This document shows, piece by piece, positions 1 through 8,187 of a DNA stretch of 64,000 bases (position 1 is its first letter; every line of letters begins with the position of its first letter). The notes under the pieces are model-generated. The model worked only from the letters and a program-made list of their open reading frames with translations. It was not told the origin of the DNA and searched no databases. The stretch is from Cognatilysobacter terrigena (GTDB lineage: Bacteria > Pseudomonadota > Gammaproteobacteria > Xanthomonadales > Xanthomonadaceae): the NCBI RefSeq assembly GCF_004361065.1, contig NZ_SELT01000004.1:62001-126000 (forward strand), written 5' to 3'. Made by a program: the position numbers and the translations under genes.

Positions 1-1055
1 TCCAGACTGCCGCGGCCACGGGCACCGGCAACTCGCTCACGCTCGGCACCGTGTCGATCAGCACCGATTCCGTCACCGGCGGCTTCGAACTGCGTGACAC
101 CACACGCGGCAACGGCACCACGCTCGACAACCACAACGGTTCGACCAGCTCGACCACCGGCACGATCTTCAGCGACGCCGACAACACCTGGGGCAATGGC
201 AGCACCAGCGATCGCGCCACCGCGGCAGTCGACGCGCATTACGGCGTCGCCGCGACCTGGGACTTCTACAAGACCACTTTCGGCCGCAGCGGCATCAAGA
301 ACGATGGCAAGGGTGCGAAGAGCCTGGTGCATGTCGGCACCAACTGGGTCAACGCATCGTGGGACGACTCGTGCTTCTGCATGCGCTACGGCGACGGCGA
401 CGGCTCGACGTATCGTCCGCTCGTCGCGCTCGACGTCGCCGGCCACGAGATGACGCACGGCGTGACCAGCGCGGTGAACGGCCTCGCCTACTCGCGCGAT
501 GCCGGCGGCTTGAACGAAGCGTCCAGCGACATCATGGGCACGATGGTCGAGTGGTCGGTCGCGAACGCCAACGATCCGGGCGACTACCTGATCGGGGAGG
601 AGATCTACAACTCGAATCCCGACAACACGAAGGCGCTGCGCCGGATGTTCAAGCAGGACATGGATGGCGCGTCGTACGTCTGCTATCCGCGCAACCGCCG
701 CTTCACCTTCTTCGACGACCCGCACTACACCTCGGGCGTCGCCAACCGCTTCTTCTACCTGCTGGCGGAAGGCGCCGTGGTGCCGGCCGGGTTCGGTGCG
801 GGCACGAGCTACAACCTGATGCCCGTCAACCTCGTCTGCAATGGCGATACCGGCATCACCGGCATCGGCCGGAGCAAGGCGGCGGCGATCTGGTACCGCG
901 CCATGGACCTGTACTTCACGTCCAGCTCGACGTACGCGCAGGCCCGCACCAGCACGCTGAACGCCGCGCGCGACCTCTACGGCCTGAACTCCCCGGAGTA
1001 CAACGCCGTCAACCGCGCCTGGGCCGGGGCGAACGTGACCTCGTCGACCCGCTGA
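1..1055 (+). CDS. M4 family (thermolysin-like) zinc metallopeptidase, 5' end outside window
   Basis: Secreted neutral protease; only the C-terminal catalytic part lies in the window (reading frame begins at base 3, no start codon seen). The zinc site HEMTH is encoded at about 444-458, and the third ligand is the Glu of GGLNEASSD at about 516-518. Further on, DPHYTSGVANRFFYLL carries the family's proton-donor histidine. The catalytic core looks intact and ends at TGA 1053-1055. Gly/Ser/Thr-rich sequence precedes the core. The signal peptide and propeptide expected for this family would lie upstream of base 1. A strong hairpin terminator follows within 20 bp. Confidence 0.93.
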   Translation, partial: QTAAATGTGNSLTLGTVSISTDSVTGGFELRDTTRGNGTTLDNHNGSTSSTTGTIFSDADNTWGNGSTSDRATAAVDAHYGVAATWDFYKTTFGRSGIKNDGKGAKSLVHVGTNWVNASWDDSCFCMRYGDGDGSTYRPLVALDVAGHEMTHGVTSAVNGLAYSRDAGGLNEASSDIMGTMVEWSVANANDPGDYLIGEEIYNSNPDNTKALRRMFKQDMDGASYVCYPRNRRFTFFDDPHYTSGVANRFFYLLAEGAVVPAGFGAGTSYNLMPVNLVCNGDTGITGIGRSKAAAIWYRAMDLYFTSSSTYAQARTSTLNAARDLYGLNSPEYNAVNRAWAGANVTSSTR

Positions 1056-1074
1056 TTCCGCAGCCCGGAAATGC

Positions 1075-1100
1075 GAAAGGCCCGCTTCGGCGGGCCTTTC
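1075..1100. terminator. Bidirectional intrinsic terminator between M4 peptidase and slyD
   Basis: Perfect 11-bp stem (GAAAGGCCCGC, TTCG loop, GCGGGCCTTTC) between two convergent genes. A-rich on the left and T-rich on the right, so it can serve both. An AT palindrome (1107-1118) follows directly. Confidence 0.85.
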
Positions 1101-1130
1101 GTTTGCACATATATATGTATGCGCGGCGGA

Positions 1131-1610
1131 TCAGTGGTGATGGCCGCCGTCGCCGTGCACGTGGCCGTGCTCGAGCTCTTCCGGGCTGGCTTCACGCACC
1201 TCGTCGATCTGGATCGCGAAGTGCAGGTCCTTGCCGGCCATCGGGTGGTTCAGGTCGACGTCGACCACCGTCATGCCAACCTTCTCGATCGTCACGGCGC
1301 GCGGGCCGAAGTTCGTGTTGAGCACGACCTGCATGCCCGGCTGCAGCGGCTGGCCTTCGAAGTGCTTCTTCGGGATGCGCTGGGTCAGGCCGTCGCGACG
1401 CTCGCCGTAGGCCTGCGCGGCCGGGACGTCGACGTCGAACTTGTCGCCGGCCTCGTGGCCGATCATCGCTTCCTCGAGGCCCGGGATGATGTTGCCGTGG
1501 CCGATGAGGATGGCCAGCGGCTCGCGGCCCTCGGACGACTCGATCGGCTCCTGGCCCTGCTCGGACACCGTGTAGTGGAAGCGGACGACGCTGTTCTTTT
1601 CGATCTTCAT
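1131..1610 (-). CDS. slyD: SlyD-type FKBP peptidyl-prolyl cis-trans isomerase
   Basis: Cytoplasmic folding helper and metallochaperone, 159 aa. The N-terminal FKBP half contains GHGNIIPGLEEAM (about 38-50). An insert-in-flap domain follows (about 70-125, with AYGERRDG and NHPMAGKDL) and is typical of SlyD rather than short FKBPs. The C-terminal tail is His-rich (about 148-159, ends HGDGGHHH) and fits the nickel-binding tail of SlyD. The ATG at 1608-1610 was chosen because MKIEKN is the family N terminus and AGGA lies about 6 nt upstream; the frame stays open further upstream but the sequence there is low-complexity. Convergent with the M4 peptidase. Confidence 0.93.
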   Translation of the reverse strand: MKIEKNSVVRFHYTVSEQGQEPIESSEGREPLAILIGHGNIIPGLEEAMIGHEAGDKFDVDVPAAQAYGERRDGLTQRIPKKHFEGQPLQPGMQVVLNTNFGPRAVTIEKVGMTVVDVDLNHPMAGKDLHFAIQIDEVREASPEELEHGHVHGDGGHHH

Positions 1611-1700
1611 GGGAATCCTGATGCCGCCGGCGGCGGAAGGGCGATGCCGGCGACGCGCGGACGCAGTAGCTGGCGGGACGAGCGGCATTGAAGCGGCGTG

Positions 1701-2273
1701 ATGGAGCCGTCAAGCTTTGCCGACATGGAACCGCCGCATTATCCCGGCAAGCGTTTCGCCGCGCCAGCGAGCGCGGTGCTCGCGCTGTCGCTGCTCCTCA
1801 GCGCCTGTGGCGGCAACGCGCCGACGGTGCGCCATTCGCCGTCGGTGACCCATACCGTCTTCCCGGCCGTGTGGCCGATCGTGACGCCCGAAAACCCGGA
1901 CGCCGCGAACGCCGTGCTGATGCGCGCGCTGTCGCTGGTCGGTACGCCCTACCGCTACGGCGGCAACACGCCGGAATCCGGGTTCGATTGCAGCGGCCTC
2001 GTCGGCTACGTCTTCCACGACGTGCTCTCGCGCCAGCTGCCACGCAATTCCGGGGAACTCGCCCGCCTCGGCGAAGGCGTGGGCTTCGAGCGCATGGCGA
2101 CGGGCGATCTGGTGGTGTTCGGTGATGCCGCGTCGGTCAGCCACGTCGGCATCTACGTCGGCGAAGGGCGTTTCGTGCATGCCCCGAGCACCGGCGGGAC
2201 GGTCCGCCTGGACCGGCTGGACGGCCCGTATTGGCGCGATCACTTCCGCGGCGCACGGCGCGTCCTGATGTGA
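1701..2273 (+). CDS. NlpC/P60 (C40) family cell-wall hydrolase, lipoprotein
   Basis: Probable murein endopeptidase anchored as a lipoprotein. The N-terminal hydrophobic stretch ends in LSLLLSAC, a fitting lipobox. The NlpC/P60 domain occupies the C-terminal 120 residues: GTPYRYGG, catalytic Cys in GFDCSGLVGYVF, catalytic His in SHVGIYVG, and a third polar residue in RFVHAPS. No SH3 or LysM binding domain is present. About 190 aa. ATG 1701 or ATG 1725 could both be the start; neither has a clear Shine-Dalgarno, and 1725 gives a more usual signal-peptide length. Paralogue of the gene at 2441. Confidence 0.9.
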   Translation: MEPSSFADMEPPHYPGKRFAAPASAVLALSLLLSACGGNAPTVRHSPSVTHTVFPAVWPIVTPENPDAANAVLMRALSLVGTPYRYGGNTPESGFDCSGLVGYVFHDVLSRQLPRNSGELARLGEGVGFERMATGDLVVFGDAASVSHVGIYVGEGRFVHAPSTGGTVRLDRLDGPYWRDHFRGARRVLM

Positions 2274-2356
2274 CGACCAAGCGGCCGGACGCCGGTCCGG
2301 GGCACAGCCGCCGTCACAACGCTGAAGTCCGTTTCTGGGACACCGGCCCCGCGAAT

Positions 2357-2382
2357 TAACGGTCGTCTAACGTTCTGCTAAC
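2357..2382. promoter_or_regulatory. Three TAAC direct repeats at 11-bp spacing
   Basis: TAAC occurs at 2357, 2368 and 2379, exactly one helical turn apart, about 60 bp upstream of the NlpC/P60 start at 2441. Direct repeats with an 11-bp period are the usual geometry of OmpR/PhoB-family response-regulator sites. The regulator is not identified. The rest of the 2274-2440 gap shows no gene. Confidence 0.4.
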
Positions 2383-2440
2383 CAAACGCCTCCGTTCGGC
2401 GGGCATGATGCCCCCGTGACGAATTCGTGAGGTCCCGGTG

Positions 2441-3082
2441 ATGACCGGAAACATTTTCAACCGCTCCTTCACCCGCGCCGCCCTGGCCGCCGTTCTGGCG
2501 CTGGCGGCCGCCCCGGCGTTCGCCGATCCGGCGACCACCACGGGCATGGGAGCGGACAGCGCCGACGCGCCGGCCGACTCGCGCGCCGCGCTGCCGGATT
2601 CGATGAGCCTGTCCGACCGCGCGCTGATGCTGGCGTCGGACATCAACCGCCTGATCGTGCCGGGCGCGCGTTCGACCTCGAACGCCACCGCCACGCCGGT
2701 CACCGGCCGCGCGCAGAGCGTCCTCGCCCGCGCGTTCGCCCTGCTCGGCACGCCGTATCGCTGGGGCGGCACGTCGACCGAAGGCTTCGACTGCAGCGGT
2801 CTCGTCGGTTACGTCTTCCGCAACGCCCTCGGCGTCGAGCTGCCTCGCGTCGCGCGTGAGCAGGCGCAGACCGGCATGCAGGTCGAGCGCAGCCAGCTCA
2901 CCGCCGGCGACCTCGTGTTCTTCAGCACGCACAGCAGCGGCGTGGACCACGTCGGCATCTACATCGGCGACGGCAAGTTCCTGCACGCGCCGCGCACCGG
3001 TCGCGACGTCACCGTCTCCCAGCTCGACACGGGCTACTGGAACGGCAAGTTCGTCCAAGCGCGCCGCGTCGCCGGAATCTGA
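2441..3082 (+). CDS. NlpC/P60 (C40) family cell-wall hydrolase, secreted
   Basis: Second murein endopeptidase, 213 aa. It has a Sec signal peptide ending about AAAPAFA-DP, a linker, then the C40 domain: GTPYRWGG, Cys in GFDCSGLVGYVF, His in DHVGIYIG, third residue in KFLHAPR. It closely parallels the gene at 1701 (same GLVGYVF and HVGIY blocks) but uses signal peptidase I instead of a lipobox, so it should be periplasmic or released. ATG 2441 has GAGG at 2429-2432; GTG 2438 is a less likely start. Possibly controlled by the 11-bp repeats upstream. Confidence 0.92.
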   Translation: MTGNIFNRSFTRAALAAVLALAAAPAFADPATTTGMGADSADAPADSRAALPDSMSLSDRALMLASDINRLIVPGARSTSNATATPVTGRAQSVLARAFALLGTPYRWGGTSTEGFDCSGLVGYVFRNALGVELPRVAREQAQTGMQVERSQLTAGDLVFFSTHSSGVDHVGIYIGDGKFLHAPRTGRDVTVSQLDTGYWNGKFVQARRVAGI

Positions 3083-3106
3083 GTTCGACGCACTGCTTCG
3101 GTGTTC

Positions 3107-3130
3107 GAAGGCCGCCTCCGGGCGGCCTTC
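3107..3130. terminator. Intrinsic terminator after NlpC/P60 gene
   Basis: 10-bp perfect stem GAAGGCCGCC/GGCGGCCTTC with a TCCG loop, followed by CTCGTTT. It sits between convergent genes and may act in both directions. Confidence 0.8.
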
Positions 3131-3136
3131 CTCGTT

Positions 3137-3628
3137 TCAGGCGTGCGTGGCCTTGACCACGTCTTCGAGCAGCGGCTCGATCCCGCGGCTCAGCGCCATC
3201 ACCTGCTGCGCGTAGTCGGCGAGCCGCCGGTCGTTCTCGTCGACCGGCGTCCACGGCGGCACCGGGACCGGCTTGCCTTCCGGCTGATCGAGCGCGACGA
3301 ACACGATCACGCAGTGCGTGCACAGGCGATCGCCCGATGCGGGATCCTTCGGGTCGCGCGCGCGGACTTCGATCGCGAAATGCATGCTCGTCGTGCCCGT
3401 ATGCACGAGCTTGGCTTCGAGCGTGACGAGGTCGGAGATGCGGATCGGCGCGAGGAAGCGGATACCGCCGACCGCGACCGTCACCGAGTAGTGCCCGCTC
3501 CACGCGACCGCCGCGGCGTAACCGGCCTGGTCGATCCACTTCATGACCGCCCCTCCGTGCACCTTGCCGCCGTAGTTGACGTCGGTGGGCTGGGCGAGGA
3601 AACGCAGCGTGAGTTCGCGGTCGCTCAT
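3137..3628 (-). CDS. Acyl-CoA thioesterase, hot-dog fold (YciA/ACOT type)
   Basis: Hydrolyses acyl-CoA to free acid and CoA in the cytoplasm. 163 aa, one hot-dog domain. The block VNYGGKVHGGAVMKWIDQAG (about 17-36) matches the acyl-CoA hydrolase family (HxGxxMxxID). ATG 3628 starts directly with MSDRELTLRFLAQP, a normal N terminus for this family. Chain-length preference cannot be told from sequence. Transcribed leftwards towards the shared terminator; 25 bp downstream of the symporter stop, so possibly co-transcribed with it. Confidence 0.88.
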   Translation of the reverse strand: MSDRELTLRFLAQPTDVNYGGKVHGGAVMKWIDQAGYAAAVAWSGHYSVTVAVGGIRFLAPIRISDLVTLEAKLVHTGTTSMHFAIEVRARDPKDPASGDRLCTHCVIVFVALDQPEGKPVPVPPWTPVDENDRRLADYAQQVMALSRGIEPLLEDVVKATHA

Positions 3629-3653
3629 GCGCGACGGTGTACCACAGCCGCCG

Positions 3654-4982
3654 TCAGGCGGCTTCGGTTTCGGCGTCGAGTCCGCCGACGTCAGTGCGGC
3701 CCGCGTTGTAGACGTTGGTATCGAGCAGCCCGGTCTCGCGCGCGACCAGCACGGGTACCAGCACTTGGCCCGTCACGTTCGTCATCGTGCGCATCATGTC
3801 GAGCACGCGATCGATGGCGTAGAGGTAGCCGATGACCTGCAGCGGCAGGCCGGCCGCCGACAGCACCACCGTCGCCATCACCACCGCCGTGCCCGGCACC
3901 CCGGCCGTGCCGAAGCTGCCGAGCACCGACGCGATCAGCACGATGAAGTACTGGTCGGGCGTGAGCGGCACGCCGGTGTACTGCGAGATGAAGATCGCGC
4001 ACAGCGCCGGATAGATCGCGCCGCAGCCGTCCATCTTGATCGACGCGCCGAGCGGCACGGCGAACGCGGCGTAGTCCTTGTCGACGCCCAGGTTGCGCGT
4101 CGCCGCATTGAGCGACGCCGGCATCGCTGCGAAGCTCGACGAACTCACGAACGCGACCTGCATCGCGGGGAACGCGCCCTTGAAGAAGCGCAGCGGATTG
4201 AGGCGATGCAGCAGCAGCAGGCCGCCGTAGCTCAGCACGATGTGCAGGCCGCAGGCGAGGTACAGCGCGATCACGAACTTGCCGAGCGGCAGCAGCTTCT
4301 CGAAACCGAATTCGCCGACGAGTGCGGCGATCAGGCCGAACGTGCCGATCGGCGTCATCTCGAGCACGAAGCGCGTGACCTGCACCATCAGGTCGCGGCC
4401 CTCGCCCATCAGCTCGCGCAGGCGCGGCACGCGGTCGCCGAGCTTCACCATCGCGAAGCCGAGGATGCCGGCCCAGAAGATCACAGGCAGGATCGAGCCC
4501 TTGCCGAACGCGAGCACCATTTCGCCCGCGGCGTTCTTCTTCTCGCCGATGCCGGTCATCGCGGCGAACGGGTTGTCGGGCACGACCGACAGCAGCACGT
4601 TCGACACGCTGGGCACGTAGCGCGGCACGTAGTCGGGGTCGACGGCCAGTTGCGTCACGCCGACGCCCGGCTGCAGCAGCGTGCCGACGCCGAGCCCGAT
4701 GCCGACCGCGATCACCGCCGTCAGCGCGAACCACAGGAACGTACGACCGCCGAGCGCCGCCATCGACTTCTGCCCGTGCAGCGCGGCAACCGCGTTGACC
4801 ACCGCGAAGAACACCAGCGGCACCGCGATCATCTTGATCAGGCGGACATAGAGGTCGCCGAGCGGGCCGAACCATGTCGCCGCCGCCGGCCCGAGCAGCC
4901 AGCCCGCGAGCGCGCCAAGCGCGAAGCCGAGCAGCACGCGCTTCCAGAAGCGGATCTTCAGCCAGGCGTGGACGAGGGACAT
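3654..4982 (-). CDS. Dicarboxylate/amino acid:cation symporter (DAACS, GltP/DctA family)
   Basis: Inner-membrane secondary transporter for C4-dicarboxylates or acidic amino acids, driven by Na+ or H+. 442 aa with eight or so hydrophobic segments. The family signature is present: serine-rich hairpin FVSSSSFAAMPASL, then KDYAAFAVPLGASIKMDGCG and the second hairpin GSFGTAGVPGTAVV. The conserved early segment LIKMIAVPLVFFAVVNAV is also seen. ATG 4980-4982 (MSLVHAWLKIRF) is preferred over upstream in-frame starts, which add 48 residues of non-membrane Arg-rich sequence. Substrate not predictable from motifs alone. Confidence 0.9.
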   Translation of the reverse strand: MSLVHAWLKIRFWKRVLLGFALGALAGWLLGPAAATWFGPLGDLYVRLIKMIAVPLVFFAVVNAVAALHGQKSMAALGGRTFLWFALTAVIAVGIGLGVGTLLQPGVGVTQLAVDPDYVPRYVPSVSNVLLSVVPDNPFAAMTGIGEKKNAAGEMVLAFGKGSILPVIFWAGILGFAMVKLGDRVPRLRELMGEGRDLMVQVTRFVLEMTPIGTFGLIAALVGEFGFEKLLPLGKFVIALYLACGLHIVLSYGGLLLLHRLNPLRFFKGAFPAMQVAFVSSSSFAAMPASLNAATRNLGVDKDYAAFAVPLGASIKMDGCGAIYPALCAIFISQYTGVPLTPDQYFIVLIASVLGSFGTAGVPGTAVVMATVVLSAAGLPLQVIGYLYAIDRVLDMMRTMTNVTGQVLVPVLVARETGLLDTNVYNAGRTDVGGLDAETEAA

Positions 4983-5158
4983 GGGACGGGCCGGAAAGGT
5001 CAGGACTGCACCATAGCGAAGTGCGCGTCGTGGAACGATGCCGGGCGTGACGCCGCAGCGTCCCGCCAGCGTGACCGACCGCACGACTGCGAACGGCCGA
5101 CGCGAACGGTCACGCCCGATCGGCATAATCGGCCGCCTTCGCCCCTGCCGTGTCGTCC

Positions 5159-6844
5159 ATGCATCGCCTTCTTCCCGCGGGCCTCGCGCTCGCCACCACG
5201 CTGCTCTGCGGCGCCTGCGCCACCACTGCGCCGACCGCGGCCGCCTACACCGTCGACGTCCCCACCATCCAGCACCCTGCCGGCGAAACCACGGCGTGGT
5301 GGGTCCGCAACGGCGCCGCGCAGGCCGCCGAGCGCGGCGCGATGGGCGGGCATGCGAAGAATGTGATCGTCTTCCTCGGCGACGGCATGAGCCTGACGAC
5401 CGTCGCCGCCGCGCGCATCCTCGAAGGCCAGCGCAACGGCCATCCGGGCGAAGAGAACCGCCTGAGCTGGGAAGACTTCCCGTACACCGCGCTCAGCAAG
5501 ACCTACAACACCGATTCGCAGACGCCGGACTCGGCCGGCACGATGAGCGCGATCGCGACGGGCGTGAAAACGCGCATCGGCGTGATTTCCGTCGGCCCCG
5601 AAGTGCCGCGCGGGAATTGCGAACAGGCGAAGCTGCACCCGACGACGACGCTGTGGGAACTCGCCGCGTCGCAGGGCATGGATGTCGGCATCGTGACGTC
5701 CACGCGCGTGACGCATGCGACGCCGGCTGCAACGTTCACCCACGTGCCCGATCGCAACTGGGAAGTCGACGAGGAGATGCCGGAGGACGCGCGCGCCGCG
5801 GGCTGCATCGACATCGCGCGCCAGCTCATCGAGTCGCCGCTCGCCGATCGGGTGAAGGTGCTGATGGGCGGCGGACGTTCGAACTTCATGCCCGCCGCGG
5901 ACGAGGACCCCGAATACGCCGACAAGCACGGCCTGCGCCTCGACGGCCGCGACCTCATCGGCGAATGGCGCACGAAGCATCCGGGCGGCGCCTATGTGTG
6001 GAATGCGAAGCAGCTCGCCGATGCGCCGGCCGGTGCGCCTGTGCTCGGCCTGTTCGACCCGAGCCACATGCACTACGTCGCCGATCGCGACACCGACAAG
6101 GGCGGCGAACCCGACCTCGCGACGATGACGCGCGAAGCCGTCTCGCGACTTTCGAAGAGCGGCACCGGCTACGTGCTGCTCGTGGAAGGCGGCCGCATCG
6201 ACCATGCGAACCACGAAGGCAACGCATATCGCGCGCTGACCGAAACCATCGCCTTCAGTGATGCCGTGCGCGCGGCGATGCAGGCGACGTCCGCCGACGA
6301 CACGCTGATCCTCGTCACCGCGGACCACTCGCACACGCTGAGCTTCGTCGGCTATCCGCAGCGCGGCAATCCGATCCTCGGCAAAGTGAAAGGCAGCAGC
6401 GGCGAAGGCGACGGCAAGACGGAATACGCGCTCGATGCGACCGGCCGCCCGTACACCACGCTCAACTACTCGAACGGTCCCGGCTATACCGGCGCGACCG
6501 ATCAGCAGCCCGAAGGCACGAAGCATTACCCGCACCTCGTCAGCGGTGCGCAGGAAGCCACCAAGGGCCGGCCCGACCTGACGCGCGTCGACACCACCGA
6601 CAAGGACTACATGCAGGAAGCGCTGGTGCCGATGGCCTCGGAAACGCACGGCGGCGACGACGTCGGCATCTGGGCGCGCGGCCCGGGCAGCGAGGCGATC
6701 CGCGGCTCGCTCGAGGAGAACTCGATCTTCCACGTGCTGCTGCAGGCGACGCCGCGTCTCCGCACCGCGGTGTGCAAGGCCGGCGGCTGCGATGCGCATG
6801 GCGTGCCGGTGACGATGCCGGCGACGATCGTTCCGAGGCTCTGA
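5159..6844 (+). CDS. Alkaline phosphatase, PhoA superfamily, exported
   Basis: Periplasmic phosphomonoesterase, about 561 aa. A hydrophobic signal precedes Cys in LLCGACATT; Cys at -3 makes it a poor lipobox, so soluble export is equally possible. Metal and catalytic motifs: VIVFLGDGMS (Asp), nucleophile Ser in QTPDSAGTMSA, VLLVEGGRIDHANHEG (Glu, Asp, His), VTADHSHT (Asp-His) and SETHGGDD (His). All three metal-site groups seem complete. ATG 5159 or the GTG at 5150 could be the start. I looked upstream for a Pho box and saw no convincing pair of repeats. Confidence 0.92.
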   Translation: MHRLLPAGLALATTLLCGACATTAPTAAAYTVDVPTIQHPAGETTAWWVRNGAAQAAERGAMGGHAKNVIVFLGDGMSLTTVAAARILEGQRNGHPGEENRLSWEDFPYTALSKTYNTDSQTPDSAGTMSAIATGVKTRIGVISVGPEVPRGNCEQAKLHPTTTLWELAASQGMDVGIVTSTRVTHATPAATFTHVPDRNWEVDEEMPEDARAAGCIDIARQLIESPLADRVKVLMGGGRSNFMPAADEDPEYADKHGLRLDGRDLIGEWRTKHPGGAYVWNAKQLADAPAGAPVLGLFDPSHMHYVADRDTDKGGEPDLATMTREAVSRLSKSGTGYVLLVEGGRIDHANHEGNAYRALTETIAFSDAVRAAMQATSADDTLILVTADHSHTLSFVGYPQRGNPILGKVKGSSGEGDGKTEYALDATGRPYTTLNYSNGPGYTGATDQQPEGTKHYPHLVSGAQEATKGRPDLTRVDTTDKDYMQEALVPMASETHGGDDVGIWARGPGSEAIRGSLEENSIFHVLLQATPRLRTAVCKAGGCDAHGVPVTMPATIVPRL

Positions 6845-6985
6845 CGTCGGCGATTGACCGCTGCGCGAGTGCGTTGGCGGTCGGTCCTAGTGCGTTCGCG
6901 ATTGCTCGCGTTTCGTGCTCGACGGCGCCTGTCGAACAGGTGTTAGCCGCGAGCGCCGCCGTGCTTGGCTTCTGCGCCGCCCGGA
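6845..6985. other. Short convergent intergenic stretch
   Basis: 141 bp between the phosphatase stop and the HemJ-like stop. No open frame, hairpin terminator or repeat stands out. Confidence 0.5.
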
Positions 6986-7435
6986 TCAGAACGGCTTGGC
7001 GAGCACCAGGTAGACGATCACGACGAGCAGCAACACCGGCACTTCGTTGATGATGCGCAACGTGCGCGATGTCGGAATCGCTTCGCCACGTGCCGCGCGC
7101 TTGAGCCAGCGCCCGCTCACGATGAAGAACGCGAGCATCACGATCACGAGGCCGATCTTCGCGTGCAGCCAGCCGTTGCCCGGTGCGAACCACACGGGCA
7201 TGCCGGCGATGACCTTGCCGCCGAGTGCGAGCAGCAGGCCGAGCGCGAACGCGAAGCCGAACATCATGTGGCCGAAGCGATAGAGCCGCCGGCCCATCAG
7301 CACGAGGCGTTCGCGCACCGCTGGAACATCGCCCGCTTCCGCGATGTTGATGAGGATGCGCGGCAGGTAAAACACCGACGCCATCCACGCCATCACGAAC
7401 ACGACGTGGGCGGTCTTGATCCAGAAATAGGCCAT
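6986..7435 (-). CDS. hemJ: HemJ/CopD-like membrane protein (UPF0093)
   Basis: 149-aa protein with four predicted membrane helices. HemJ is the protoporphyrinogen IX oxidase of many bacteria lacking HemG/HemY. Supporting residues: His10 in WIKTAHVVFVMAWMAS, YLPRILI, MGRRLYRFGHMMFG, and NGWLHAKIGLVIVML with His91. These match the conserved His/Lys-containing blocks of HemJ. Start ATG 7433-7435 (MAYFWIK) is the natural family N terminus; the longer open frame upstream is not membrane-like. Divergent from a methyltransferase with 72 bp between. The CopD superfamily is related, so the enzymatic role is inferred from family. Confidence 0.78.
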   Translation of the reverse strand: MAYFWIKTAHVVFVMAWMASVFYLPRILINIAEAGDVPAVRERLVLMGRRLYRFGHMMFGFAFALGLLLALGGKVIAGMPVWFAPGNGWLHAKIGLVIVMLAFFIVSGRWLKRAARGEAIPTSRTLRIINEVPVLLLVVIVYLVLAKPF

Positions 7436-7507
7436 GGCGGAGCGCGCTTCGATCGGGGCCGGTAGGATGCCACGCGCATCGCGCACCGTCCGTCCACGGC
7501 GACCTCC

Positions 7508-8116
7508 ATGACCAAGCACTACGACCGCGACTATTTCGAACGCTGGTATCGCGACCCCGCGCTTCGACGCGAGGCGATCGGCGGTGCGGCGCGGCTCGCG
7601 CGCAAGGTGGCGCTCGCGGTCGCGACGGCCGAGTACTGGCTCGAACGTCCTCTGCGCAGCGTGCTCGATGTCGGCTGCGGCGAGGGCGCGTGGCAGCCCG
7701 CGCTGAAGAAGCTGCTGCCGAAGGCGGCGTACATCGGGTTCGACAGCAGCGCGTATGCGGTCGAGCGCTACGGGCGTCGCCGCAACGTGCACCTCGCGAC
7801 GTTCGGCGACTTCGCATCGCTGCGGCCCTGCCCGCCCGCCGACCTCGTCGTCTGCAGCGACGTCATGCACTACCTCGAGGCGCGCGAGCTCGACGCCGGT
7901 CTGCCGGGCCTCGCCGAGTTGTGCGCTGGCGTCGCATTTCTCGAGACGTTCACCCGCGAGGACGAGATCGAAGGCGACACCGCGGGCTTCCGTCGTCGCC
8001 CTCCACGCTTCTATCGCGAGCGTTTCGAGGCCGCGGGATTCACCGCGCTGGGCTCGCATCTCTGGCTGTCGCCGGCGCTTGCCGACGAGGCAGCCGCGCT
8101 GGAAATTCCCGCCTGA
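7508..8116 (+). CDS. Class I SAM-dependent methyltransferase
   Basis: 202-aa Rossmann-type methyltransferase of unknown substrate. Motif I is LDVGCGEGAW (about 56-65), followed by an acidic post-I region IGFDSSAYAVERY. The motif IV-like segment is ADLVVCSDVMHYL. The C-terminal part PPRFYRERFEAAGF resembles small-molecule methyltransferases with a late substrate-facing helix. It begins KHYDRDYFERWYRDP, a pattern seen in bacterial methyltransferases of this size. Stands alone, divergent from hemJ and 71 bp before the PHB depolymerase. Confidence 0.85.
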   Translation: MTKHYDRDYFERWYRDPALRREAIGGAARLARKVALAVATAEYWLERPLRSVLDVGCGEGAWQPALKKLLPKAAYIGFDSSAYAVERYGRRRNVHLATFGDFASLRPCPPADLVVCSDVMHYLEARELDAGLPGLAELCAGVAFLETFTREDEIEGDTAGFRRRPPRFYRERFEAAGFTALGSHLWLSPALADEAAALEIPA

Positions 8117-8187
8117 ACGAGCCGGACCCGCTTCACATTCCGGCGTCAAGCCCCTGCGCTATGCTGCGGTGCAACGGGGGGATCCGA

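Noticed and set aside
5020-5158. Search for a Pho box upstream of the alkaline phosphatase
   Set aside because: No pair of CTGTCAT-like repeats at 11-bp spacing; only scattered GTCAC words.
5159-5235. Lipobox in the alkaline phosphatase
   Set aside because: The residue at -3 is Cys (LLCGAC), which does not fit the accepted lipobox pattern; left as uncertain.
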